A DNA stretch of 64,000 nt from Vermamoeba vermiformis (taxonomy: Eukaryota; Tubulinea; Echinamoebida): positions 558,001-622,000 of the forward strand of contig JBEWZL010000077.1 of NCBI GenBank assembly GCA_045837725.1. Reading direction: 5' to 3'. The position numbers were made by a program, and so were the translations under genes. Under the pieces are notes generated by a model. The model did not search any database. It was given only the letters and a program-made list of their open reading frames with translations, and was not told the DNA's origin. Positions 25,817-37,401 of this stretch are shown here, one piece after another (position 1 is the stretch's first letter; each line of letters opens with the position of its first letter).

Positions 25817-28360
25817 AATGTCTCGCTGGTCTATTTTGCTGTACCTCACTGTGGCGTTAACATGTACCTGCGCCATCGGTACGTTTCCTAAAAATCTTTT
25901 AAAATCAAACCTTTACTAATTATTTTAACAGAGAAGACCAGTCATATCGAGCGAGGGTTCGATATTATGGAGAATAGTCCTAGGATGCATATATTTGACT
26001 TTTCTTCAAACCCAATCCGCGGACAAAAAAATATTTTGTCTGCACCTTTAGTATATACCCCCACAATTAATAAGGACGATTATATTATTGGATATGATGT
26101 GGTATCATTAAGGTAAGAATATTAAACGAGAAGAATGTTCAATAACAGATTCGCTTTAACTTTAGAGTGGAAGTTTCAGTCGCACAATTCTCTTATGAGT
26201 GGAAAGTCGAAGAACTGCCTGTGGATAATTTTTTCACGACAATCGTCAATTTACTACCAAAACAAATCGAAAAAGCAGCCGATCAGCAATTGTACCGCGA
26301 TTTTGTTAGTACCTTTGGTACACATGCCCTGGACAACTGCTCATTCGGAGGAAAAATTATTGCGTCACTTCGTATTCACAAGGACTACTTCAAGGTGAAG
26401 ACGTCGTCATTTATCATAAAAGAGTCAGAGAAACTTGTCGCACAACGCATCTACAGCTTGATCGGCCAACAAACTCATTTAGAAAATATTGACACCGAGT
26501 TTGCCGCGCACTGCTTCATTGACGTAGAATTCGAAGGTATGAAACCGATTACTCTTCAAGACCTAATTTTGCGTTAAGGTGGCAATGAATCTGCATCCGA
26601 AAATGAGTGGATCGGCACGTTGTCGGAAGAGAACACCAAGCCCATTGAATGTAGCGGGCCACATATCTATGAAATCGTGCGCGATGTTGATGTGAGAAGG
26701 AACCTCAAGGTCGTCTTAGAGAAGTACTTGGGCAACAACAAACGGTCGAGCCTTGTTGCAGCTCAATCAGGCGCGACAAACTTGCCGGGAATTGAGAAAT
26801 TTGGCCTCGGTTTGGATGTCACCAACGGCCTCAATAGATTGAATGTATTTGACTTTGAATACACGAGCGGCACAACTTGGAACAACTATGCAACCCCCGA
26901 CGGATGCGCGGTTTCAGACGCTGATCTCTCGAGCTTAAGAGGTATAACAACAAAAAAATCAGTAGTATGTTAGTACGTACCGACGAATATCCTTTGTAGG
27001 CACTTGGGTCTTCGAGGATGTCAATAAGTTCATTGAATGGCAAGCGCAACGGGCTGCGACCTCACCCCAAGGAGGGGTGTTCAGCCAGACTGAAGAAGTC
27101 AAATCGTTCATTAATCAGTAAGTACTTGCCAGCAATGATAAGCGTAATGGATATTAACAACTGAATAGATACTTTGAGAAAATGAATTCGCATACCGTGT
27201 CGTTGGACTACGTGGTCAGCTATCAAATCAAGCTGCAAGGTCCTCCCAAGCTTCACGCCTTCTTCCAAGCTGCAATTGACTCGATGCCCTCGTCCTATAG
27301 CGATGTCTATAAGAAGTAAGTCAAGATCTTCATTAACGGCAGATCTAACAAACCTGTGTAGGTATGTTGGTGACGGGTTCAGTGGTTGGGGCACGCACTA
27401 TTCAAAGGAAGCTGTTATGGGTGGCATGGCTCGGTATGATGCCTATTACTCTAGTTGTATGATTAAGGTCAATTCGACTGAATACCTGACGAAACAAGTA
27501 CGTTTGTCACAGATCCGCATCAAGTCTTGATTTGTACTTACATCTCTTAGGGCGGTATTCAATTCGGCATTATGTCCAGCAAGAACTCGTGGACGTCATC
27601 GTCTGAACTGCTTGACAACTACTACGAGCGAAACGCGATGTCGGTTGCGTCGTTCATCGGTGGAAACTCTGTTCTCTCCGTATCACAATGGGATCAATGG
27701 AGAAGCACAGTAGCGAACAACCCCGAGCGTATCTACTATAAACTTAGTCCTATTGCCGATTTGATCGATGACCCGGCCAAAAAAGCGAACTGGAATCAGG
27801 CTGTGCAAGAGGTCCAACAAGCAGCGCAGCAGAAAGCAGACCGTACGTTCAATATTGGTATAATATAAGTACTAACCTTGTGTATAGAACTCAAGCTTGA
27901 TAGCTTGCTTAAGCCGAAAGTAATCTCCGGTGCGCTGGAAACTCGTGATCCGAATGTGGTTGTCACTTTGGGTAGCAGCGCTGTGAGGCTCGGACCTGGC
28001 CAAAATTTCTCGCCCGCAACATATCACGCCTCGTTAGTATGCTCGCGTGATTCGAACGGCAACCTGATTGCTTCTCTCACAAGGTAATTAATTTGACATT
28101 TGTCAGATTCACGTTAAATAATTCAGTAATCGATTCAAACAGTCGTTAATTTGCCTAATTCGTACTAATAAAATTTCAATAACAGAAATCAGCAAACATT
28201 AGGAACAAGCCAACCTGTAATGAACGGATGCGCGCAAGTCTCAGCTGTGTTCACGGTTGATCAATGGTCGGTGCAAGGAAAAGGATACTGCTGCTTCCCT
28301 CCAACAAAATTGGCTAACGAAGGAGGAGCCTTAGTTGTAAAGGAATGTCAGCTTGCATAG
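25817..28360 (+). CDS. Secreted double-MACPF protein 2
   Basis: Paralogue of the minus-strand neighbour. It starts MSRWSILLYLTVALTCTCAI, a signal peptide. It contains FGTHALDNCSFGG at about 26,310-26,350 and WGTHYSKEAVMGG at about 27,389-27,427, so again two MACPF signatures. In the first, the aromatic/Phe positions have drifted (FGTHA). The protein ends with a conserved Cys-rich segment (GYCCFPP ... KECQLA) matching the C-terminus of gene 1. One intron uses an AAG acceptor (about 26,578). The stop is TAG at 28,358. A role with or against membranes is inferred. A heteromeric pore with gene 1 is possible but unproven. Confidence 0.85.
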
Positions 28361-28561
28361 TAGTGTAAAGATAAAAAGGATTGTACAAAATGGCGCGCAA
28401 GATTTTTTCCGGCCAGATATTTCTTCGGAGCGAAATTGACCAATCGCGTGCCGTCTATAAATAACGTTAGCTGAAAACAAACGAATTTCCCAACAGCAAA
28501 GAAATTCTAGCAAAACCCGTACAAAGACCACAGCTTCCGTTCGAGGGATATTTATTTGAAA

Positions 28562-30580
28562 ATGGGTTCCAAGGGCGAAGTTTTGCCCGAGCCATCTGTT
28601 GTGCCGGTGCTGCACGACACTACTGCGGCCTCCTCCTTCGCTAAAGAAGTGAGCGAGTTGGACCTAAAGCTGAAGGAATTAGACGAGCAAATTAATACCC
28701 AAAAAAATATTATGAAGAATGCGATCAAGAAAATTAAACAAGGTGCTTGGGGTAAAGAAATGAAGGAAGTGAAGAAAAATAAGCATAAGCGAAAAAATTC
28801 GGACAATGCTAAGGACTTGGAGAATGAATTGGTATCGAAGCTTCAAATTATCTGCACGGAGATGCAAGGCACTCTTACAACTCTCGCGCATCAAGCGCTC
28901 GATACTCAATCTCGCCTCATTGCGAGCCGAAAGCAATGGATCGAGTTGTTGCAGAAACAAGTTGATGAGAGAAAAGAGAAAATGAAGACTATGACGGTTG
29001 ATGTTGCGCAGGTCGACCCAACACTGCGCATTCAAACCTCATCTGAACTCGAGGAGTTTTTGGAGCAACAAAATGCTTTATTGAGAAACAATTTGCTCGA
29101 CAAGAGCTTGAAGTTGGAGATGATTAATAAGAGCGAGAAGAAGATTTCGAAGCTCAAGGCATTCGAACGCGAATTGGTTTCCAAGGTTCGAACTGCGCAG
29201 ATTGAATTTTTCCTACAAATTTACTAACGTGTATCTTCAGTTCCTCGGTAGCTTCTTGTCAAGCCGATCGTCCAAAGCTGACTTGGTTGAGAAAAACATC
29301 TTATTCGACTCTTCTTACGACTGCGAGCTCTCCTTCAAGCTCGATTTTAGCCCGATCGAGTTCACCCTTTCTGAAGTCCGACAAATTGAAGCTTATGAAA
29401 AAGAGCTCGAACAAGGTTAGTAATCGATACAAACGGCAAACTCAGTTGTGTCTTTCTCCACTTAAGCTTGATCTAACTGTGTTTCCTAAAACAGCTGGCC
29501 TGCTTCTCAAGCTCGAAGATATTCAACTTGGCGATGTTATCGGCGAAGGTGCTTACAGTCTAGTACGCCAAGGTTGGTTGCAAGGCAAACTTGTTGCAGT
29601 CAAGCAACTAAAAACTCTCCGATCTTCGACCATCAAGGCTTTCATGCGGGAGATCAACGCGCTTCGTGTGGCCAGCCAAAGCCCTCATGTAATCAAACTC
29701 ATCGGCGCGTGCACTAAGAACCTGAAGCTGTGCATTGTGACTCCTTACCTGAAGGGCGGCAGCATCCACGACTTGATCTACAAAAAGCACGTGCGATTTA
29801 CTCGAGAGCAATCGTTCAGACTGGCTATTGAAACTGCTAGTGGCATGCAATATTTGCACGAGAATAAGATCGTTCACAGAGACTTAACTCCCACCAACAT
29901 TTTGCTCCATCCAAACGAAAACGGCAAATCGTTTATTGCTGATTTTGGTATCAGTCTGTTCAAGGAAGAAAAGGTATGTAAATCGAGTTCTGTGGTTTTT
30001 TATACAAGTTTTAACGCGTGCTGTTCTAGGGTCCTATGTCCATCTCACCAAAAGGTCACCCGCGATACAAAGCCCCTGAAATCTGCAAGAAGCAAAGTTA
30101 TACTAAAAAAGTCGATTCGTTCATGTTCGGAACAGTCCTTTACATGCTGTTCGCCAACAAGAGACCTTACGAAGGAGTCGATGATGCGGAGGTAAGTAAG
30201 GGATCTGGCTTGCCCCACAGAGCAGTTTTTGATTTACATTATTAGGTCGCTAAGAAAATGTCCGAGGGCCAGATGCCTCCTATGGACGAAGACATTCCAG
30301 AAGACCTCCAAAAACTGATCCTGAGGTGTTGGGATCTTGATTCAAAGGTACGTTCACGAACGCATTTTTTCTTTGAAAATTGACGCTAACGCACTTCATC
30401 TAATAGAGACGACCTCATTTTGACGAGATCTTGCGTATTTTGACCCGAGAAGAGGCGAAAAAGAATTTCTCAAGCGGAAACAAGTCCTTGAGCGCGCCTT
30501 CGATTGATACGCGCAAAGTGAAGTCACTAATTAACAAAGAAAAGAAAAACTTCAACGAGCATAACAAAATAATCGTGTAA
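28562..30580 (+). CDS. TKL-type protein kinase with N-terminal coiled coil
   Basis: Roughly 600 residues. The N-terminal third is charged and helical, with heptad-like Lys/Glu/Leu repeats (about 28,640-29,190), so a coiled coil. The kinase domain follows: GEGAYSLVRQGWL (glycine loop), VAVKQL (VAIK Lys), HRDLTPTN (catalytic Asp), DFGIS, and a PEICKKQSYTKKVDSFMFGTV segment with an APE-like box and subdomain IX Asp. All catalytic residues are present, so it should be active. The usual HRDLK is HRDLT here. The sequence around LRCWDLDSKRRPHFDEIL is typical of TKL and tyrosine-kinase-like C-lobes. One intron has an unusual GTTCGA donor (about 29,188). Substrates are unknown. Confidence 0.85.
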
Positions 30581-30940
30581 TTCTAAACTCTAGCGAAAAA
30601 TATGTATTATAGAATAATCCCCATGTAAAATAAAATGTACAGCTACAATAACGCCAAATTTCAAACGAACAAGTAGCACGCACTTTTTTGTCTGTACATT
30701 GGCTTGCCAAGCAGATCGAGCAAGTTTTCAAAACTGGTCTGAACAAAAGCTCAAGTGCAGACCGGTGATAAGAATCGAATCACCCCTTTATATCTAAAGT
30801 AGATAGCAGGTTCTTAATGAATTATGTCCGTCTCGTCGGGTTTCGCTCCGTTCACGAAAAAACAAATTATTTACACAGCAAACTCGACCACAACTAAGAC
30901 CTCTATATTATTGCAAGTTAATATTCTATGAGACGATAAC
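30581..30940. other. Intergenic spacer, promoter of the PH/coiled-coil gene
   Basis: 360 bp between a stop and the next ATG on the same strand. A small hairpin (GGTGAT ... ATCACC, loop 9) lies at about 30,763-30,783. A three-codon upstream ORF (ATG AGA CGA TAA) ends one base before the next gene's ATG. No other feature was seen. Confidence 0.45.
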
Positions 30941-33325
30941 ATGAGCGATTCAGTTAAGCGATCTGTTTCGACAATGGAAAAGCAACAGGTAAAATACATC
31001 TTTGGAAACGATCTGATCTGCTGCAATTTAATTCAAAAAATATATATGGTGATAAACGTCAATATATTAATCACATTTAATCATATTAACATATTATACG
31101 AATAAATAATATTTTTACGAATAAACGGTTACTTTTAGTTAACAAATCCAACTCATTCAATAATACGCAAATAATCATATAACATGGTGTTAAATTTTAT
31201 TGTAAGCAGCACTTAAGTTCATTTTGAAATTTGCCGTAGCAGAAATTATTAGATCTCATCTAATTTTTGTTGCTATTTCCAAATAATTAATCTAGTTTTA
31301 CGAAAGGACCCGCAGGCATTACTGCACTTAGAAGGTTGGCTATATAAACTCGAGTCTACATTATTATTCTCAAGTTGGAAGAAGTTTTATTTCGTTCTTG
31401 AAGGTAAATCCAATCATTCGTTGCGCGTTGCAGAAAGTCAGGAACGGAGAATAACATAATAATAATTTTATAGGCGATAAATTATGTATTTACAAGAGTG
31501 AGCGAGACTTGGAACACGTTGGCGTCATAGAACTGCGCGAAATTAAAAATATAAAAATCAGATCTAACCCAACTAAACCAAAAGGTAATATGAAGTTGTT
31601 ATATTAATGCAATAACGTCGGAATACCATCGGAATACCACCTGGTCGAATATTGCAAGGCTATTTTCTGAAGGATCCAGATCCGTTTTTTTGATGGCACG
31701 CAGCTCTAACCGTTTATTTCCCAGATGATAAATTTCAATTTGAATTCACCGTTGATTCCAAGCAGTGGGTGATGGCTACAGATACTGAAGCTGATACTAA
31801 ACATTGGGTCACTAATTTAGAGGTACATTACAATATTCCTTCTTGTTCTAATTAATCAAATACGTTAATTAAGTACATAACACTAATACATGATCCTTAT
31901 AGAGTTGGGTGAATTATTTTACAGAAGATTGGCTCGATGTGCACGAGAACTCTAACTCTACTACTTCAAACGATGCGAGTCCTGATATCGAGGTACGATT
32001 ATAATCATAAACTACTAGAATCATGCATATGGATTTTATAGTTAAATGCAAAATTGTTATATTTTTTTTGTTTAGAAACTAAAGCAAAATGGACCGGGAA
32101 GTCAAGAAGGCACTCAACCAAAGAAAGTTCAAATTACAAATTCAGAGAACGAGAATAAGATTGCGCTAAAAGATTATTATGCAAAGATGAAACGATTGCG
32201 AAGTACACCGAGCGGACGGGATCTGGCTTCTGCTGCTAATGGTACTTCAAGCGAAGGTAGTAGTAAATATATCGACCATACAACAGCTATTTTTTGTTTG
32301 GTATACTTACCGTTCTATTAGCGAATGGAACTACAGCAGTGCATCCGGATGTTACAGAGTTGAACGAAAAGTTAGCAATTTACGAACGCATGGTACGAGT
32401 CAATAATATTCCTGCAGTCGGCAATGAGATATTAAATATTTATTTTAGATGGCGGAGCAAAGAGAGGAGATTGAATTGTATAAAAAGAAAATAGACGCTA
32501 AGGAAGCCGAATGGAAACAGTCTACGGAGCAATTGCAATCGAAATTTGAATCGAAGAAACGATCTTTCAATTTTATTTTGAATAGCAAAGGTATTTTAAC
32601 ACGATTTAAACGAAATTTAATTTCTTGTGCTGACATCTGGTACGCGTAGATCAGCAAATTGAAAAACTGCGACAAGAGAAGTTTCAGGCCTTGGCAAATT
32701 GCAAACAGCTCGATGAAACTAAAGAAGAGCTGGAGGCTAAGAAAGCAGAAGTTAATGAGCTCAAAGAGAAATTAAAACAGACCGAGGAAGAGCTGCTCGA
32801 TCGGCGAGAAAAAGAAATGCAGCGAAAAGAGAAGCAGGTAACGTCGGAAATACTATCTATTATCGATGGTGTCGTTATGTAACGATCCATGGGGAATTTA
32901 TTATACCGATTAATTCCTCCTTTTTGTTATTCCGCACGAAAATTTAATCAGGATCCGATTTGATTTGCCTTATTAAGCTAAACGTTGTTTTAAAGTTATC
33001 GATAAGCTCATAATTTGATATTTAGGACGAGGAAAATGCTCAAGCATTAATTGAGGCAACCAAAAATCAAAAGAGGCTCGAAGACGCGCTACAAAAAGTT
33101 AAAGAGAAGTATTTCTTCGCTATCGGCATGGTATGTAACATAGCCACTATATAGCGTGCAATTAATAGCTAACTCTCAAAATAGAACATAAAGTTGAGCA
33201 CAAATAGCGAATTGAATCTGAACGACCTGTACGCAACAGCTTTGAAAGAACAAATCCCGTTTGAGCAGTGGCAAGATTGGCTCATGCAGCGCTCGAATGA
33301 TGACGATACAGAGGCCCAATTGTAA
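30941..33325 (+). CDS. PH-domain, coiled-coil protein
   Basis: A pleckstrin-homology domain: LEGWLYKLESTLLFSSWKKF, then YFVLEGDKLCIYKS, IELREIKNIKI, FQFEFTVDSK and the C-terminal helix with DTKHWVTNL. It should bind phosphoinositides or proteins at membranes. After a linker of low complexity, a long coiled coil runs from about 32,340 to 33,120 (LNEKLAIYERM, ELYKKKIDAKEAEWKQ, DETKEELEAKKAEVNELKEKL). The last exon ends DDDTEAQL. Start: MSDSVKRSVSTMEKQQ, then a 326-nt intron (30,989-31,315), long for this genome. Many introns are present; junctions checked at the PH exons are in phase. Likely a membrane-tethered scaffold. Confidence 0.75.
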
Positions 33326-34761
33326 GATAGCTAAGTGCACCTATTAATATAATTACTTCTTTACTGCGAGAATTTTGATAATTCTGCCGGAGCAAGATCT
33401 GCTATCCTTCGGACCTTAATCGCTTTTGATTATCAAACCTTTTTAACCAGATATTTGGATTGTTTTAAGAGTGCTCCTAAATTTATCTCAATTCTTTAAA
33501 TAGAATTGAAATCTTTGCCTAATTTTGGACCGAGATCTGTCGTTACATGGGCGCTTTCCTTGCGATGCTATCATACATGTTATTATATCGATTATTAGTG
33601 CCATCAACATTCAGCTCACAAAACAATCTCATTTGACATTTAATCGATCTGCTCTGATACGTGACACGAGGTGCAGATCTGGTTACTGAGCCTGCTTTAT
33701 CTTGATAGACAGTCATATAATTTTGCATTGGCGGAATATTCGGAGGCCTGCTCCGGAATATAACCGCGCTCTTGTTACAAAGATTTGTGATCGGCTGCGC
33801 AAATCATTAAGATTTTAATTTACTACATTTCTATGAATCTAAACCGCGCAGCCATTCCGTTAATTTAATTATGAAAGTATATAGCTTGAATGTTGAAGTA
33901 TCAACGTAATTACGAAGTATACAGTGTGCGCTCAGATCCCAACGGCCTAGTTTTCGTCTGGATCCAACAGCCGCGCTAGGAAAAAGCGGAGGCCCGGGGA
34001 TTTATCGTTTTCATTTGCAAAGGTACTTACGCTTTATCCCGTGTTCGATCTCTGTCATTACGGAATGGATTATTGTCCCGAAATGATTACTTAATTGTCA
34101 AGGCGGTGGATTCGCATCCATTCAGCCAAGATATGCGATGCCAGTGGCCAAGAATGGGTCTGAAATGAGTTTAAACAGGCTTCGCTACATAAGCCGTGCG
34201 TTGTCCATCAGATTTGGTCCGAATCCGTTTCAAATACTCAGCTGTGGTTGCGAGTCTCTACTCTGATTCTTTATGCGTTGAAACACAAACCGCTCAACGT
34301 GTTCATCGCGAGCGATCGACTTGTCGAAATACACACGTAATTTCAATCAATAACTGCGGGTAACTCGATCTATTTTATCTTATTGCTCCTTTTTGGTTAA
34401 AAACAATAGGAGTGGCTTCAATATGTCAAGTAACCGTAAAATCATCGATTAATATCGAGTTATAATGCATTACGTAAGCGCAAAATCCATCAGTCCATCG
34501 CGTGTTTTTTGAAATCTACCCGAAAACTTACTTAATTTGGAGCGATTGACACGAAGGAAACTCGTTATTGCGCGAACCAAACAGATTTTCATTCATTCAA
34601 CAAAAAACTTCTGCAGTCGACCACATTAGGTCACTTATTTATACTTTCAACCTTTATTATTGTTCCGAAGCTACATCTAAAGCCTACCGCAAGGCCTTTA
34701 CGCTTTACAAAGGAACATCAAACCTCAATATTTTTATTTATATATCATACAAAACCACAAC
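33326..34761. other. Long intergenic region without a recognised gene
   Basis: 1.4 kb, the largest gap in the window. I find no ORF with a family match, no tRNA with A and B boxes and no known snRNA start. GC-richer islands (for example around 33,960-34,010) and several RGATCY sites occur. It could hold a noncoding RNA or a divergent short gene, but I cannot support either. Confidence 0.4.
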
Positions 34762-37170
34762 ATGTCAACAATAGAATTGGCTCCTGTTAGTTGGAAAGAG
34801 AACTTCAACAGATTGAATGCGCCACTACACTCCGGCAGATCGCGCAGCCGTAGCGATGTTCAATCAGCTAATATTTCGGATATCCTTCCTCCTGAGGTAA
34901 GCCGTCTTAAGAACACTATACAGCAATATTCCATTGTTCCTACGCTGGTTTCATAAAGGATTCCAGAATGATCCGCTCATACTCCGGACCTCCTTTTACC
35001 CGATTCCAAACATTTCAAGTCATTAATGAACACGATTTTAATAACGTTTCAATAGGTTTTGCTTAAAATGTGCAAATTCCTTGGACCTCAAGAACTCTGT
35101 CACTTGGCGCGAACTTGTTCTCAGATGCGCGAATTAGTCGCTCATGAACACAAATTATGGTACGTATTCAATCTTATCGGCAACATTCGATACATATAAG
35201 CAAATATTTCAGCATTTTTTGTTTTGTTTTTTCGGATCGCAGTCCTAAAGAGGAAATATTGCAAAATGTGTCAATCAAGGGTATCACGCGGGAACTTGTT
35301 GATTGACGTTTCTTTTTTGACTCAATGGATCGCGTTCTATTCAATCAAGTCAATGTTTTCTAAATTTGCCTCTAAAATACAAATTCTCGATTTACGGCGA
35401 AGGAGTCGCATCCACTCCGTTAAGAAAAAATCTCAATCCTGATCTTGGCGACTAAACTCAACGGTTTTATCGATAAAAGCATCATACTAATCCATTGCTA
35501 TTCTAGGTCACTCGCCTTTCAAAAGAACTGGCCTAAAACCCACAAAGCTTTGTTGATCCCTCCTGTTCGCTGGAACTTTGACAGCATTGAAAGCAAAGTG
35601 TTCGTCTATCTCATGTCAACCAACGACACCAAGGAAATCAAAAAGAAGAAGTCTGCTTTCAGTTTCAAGATTTGGGGTCAAAACAAATCCGAATCCGCCA
35701 ATCACAACAACGACCTCGCTTTGCCTACTACGAACAACGGTATCAAGACCGTCACCGACGCTTTCTCCAGCAATTGGGAGACCGAAGAACTCGCGCTCAG
35801 AATGAAGGTCCACAAGAACAACTTGGCTTTCCAAAAGGCCGCTTGCTACGTTATTCGCCGTTTGTGCTATTACTCCGACGACACCCCGAAAGAAGAGCGA
35901 CGCGAAGTCGAGTCTAATGTCTTCATCTTTGGCAAGCACAAGGTCGTCAAGGTGATCTCATCTTGCTTGAAGAAGTTCTCTCACGATACCGAGTACCTCG
36001 CTTGGGCTTTCTGCGCTTTGGGCAACTTATCTACTGGTAAGTAGTAGCTACTTTACACTTCTTGAAAAGCGACTCCGGATCCAGTAATGGTTGCGGTTAT
36101 TTTTTTTGCCTTTTAAGTACAAATTTTTTCTTTAAGTAATTTGAAACAATACCGAATTCAATTAGCAATCGTTGGCAATTTCTAATTAATCTGACGGTTG
36201 ATGACGAATGATTGAGCTCTGATTAACTCAAATTTACCAGATCTAAACAAAAACGCCATCTGTTTCATGAAGCACGGTGGTATCGAGACAACTCTCCGTT
36301 TGATGAAGAAGAATTATACCAATGAAGATGTGGTCTATTATGGCTGCTTCTTATTGAAAAATCTTGCCGTTGTCAGCATGCGCAAGTGGAAAACCTACGA
36401 GCAGATCATCGTGGACAGAAAAGGCATTAATACAATCTTGTTCATTATGGAGAAGAACCTGGACAACGTTAAAGTCTTGCGCAGATGCTTGTCAGTATTG
36501 TGGGTCCTCACGAAAGGTAAGCACAAGATTTTGTGATGCATCCGTTACACGAACAGAATTTTAATTCAATTTTCTTTTAGATTACCGTTACATCGTGCCT
36601 GATCGCAAGTTGCCTAAGGCTATGATTAAAATGGCATTATATGTATTCGAGCACCACGCAGACAAGCCTAAAGTCATCATCAATGTCTTCCAGTGTTTGC
36701 GAAATCTGGCTGAGCTGAGCGAAGAGAGCCACAAGCACTTAATGGACCCCGTTATTAAGAACCATATTACCAAAATGCTCGACACTCATAAGAAACACCT
36801 CAATTTGTCATTGGAAGGCCAAATGCTCTTGTTCTCCATGTACATCCGTCTGAAGCCCGAAGAACTGCAAGGCGAAGGCCAAGATTTGCTCTTTGGCATT
36901 GCCGACGACATCATCAAGCAAATGAAGGACCACCCCAACCACATCGTCGTCAACCAGTTCGGCATTGAACTGCTAGCGAACTTCACTCTGCGGGGTGGCA
37001 ACTTGCTCGACCACATCCGCGGTCAAGGCGTCGGTCAATTGCTTAACCGCGCCATGAACAATAAGAAGTTAGCATTCGTCGAAGAGCCCTCGTGGAAGCT
37101 AAAGATCAAATACATCGTCGCTCATCAAGACGACCACGAAGCTCAAGAGATTGACTTCGATAACATGTAA
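34762..37170 (+). CDS. F-box / Armadillo-like repeat protein
   Basis: Starts MSTIELAPVSWKENFNRL. A Ser/Arg-rich region (SRSRSDVQS) precedes an F-box (ILPPEVLLKMCKFLGPQELC) split by an intron. The remainder is built of Armadillo-like helices: AFCALGNLS, VVYYGCFLLKNLAVVS, LRRCLSVLWVLTK, NVFQCLRNLAEL and FGIELLANFTL, spaced at 40-60 residues. Exons after 35,508 are long, with introns near 36,032-36,240 and 36,517-36,580. The intron at 35,161-35,507 is long (347 nt). The stop is TAA at 37,168. The ARM-type solenoid is likely the substrate-recruiting half of an SCF-type adaptor (inference). Codon use in the ARM exons is GC-rich, which suggests high expression. Confidence 0.75.
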
Positions 37171-37401
37171 TGTAAATACTCAATTTTGTCAAATAATCAT
37201 GTAATATAAAAGCGAAAGTTGTTAATAACACCTTGTGGTTTGTCTACACATGTTTAAACGTCCTTACGTCGTTCTCCTAAAAATCGAAATTTGATCCGCG
37301 GTTCTGTCAGTCCTGACATTTTTGATTTGCTTTTACTTAATTTTGTTCTGTACAACGAGCACTAAACTTCAGTAATTTATCTAGGATTCTCGTCCAATAG
37401 C

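Noticed and set aside
30763-30783. GGTGAT...ATCACC hairpin considered as a terminator or tRNA arm
   Set aside because: Only six base pairs, no A/B box pair, and rho-independent terminators are not expected in this kind of genome.
34034-34060. GTTCGATCTC resembling a tRNA B box
   Set aside because: No matching A box or acceptor stem at the right distance.
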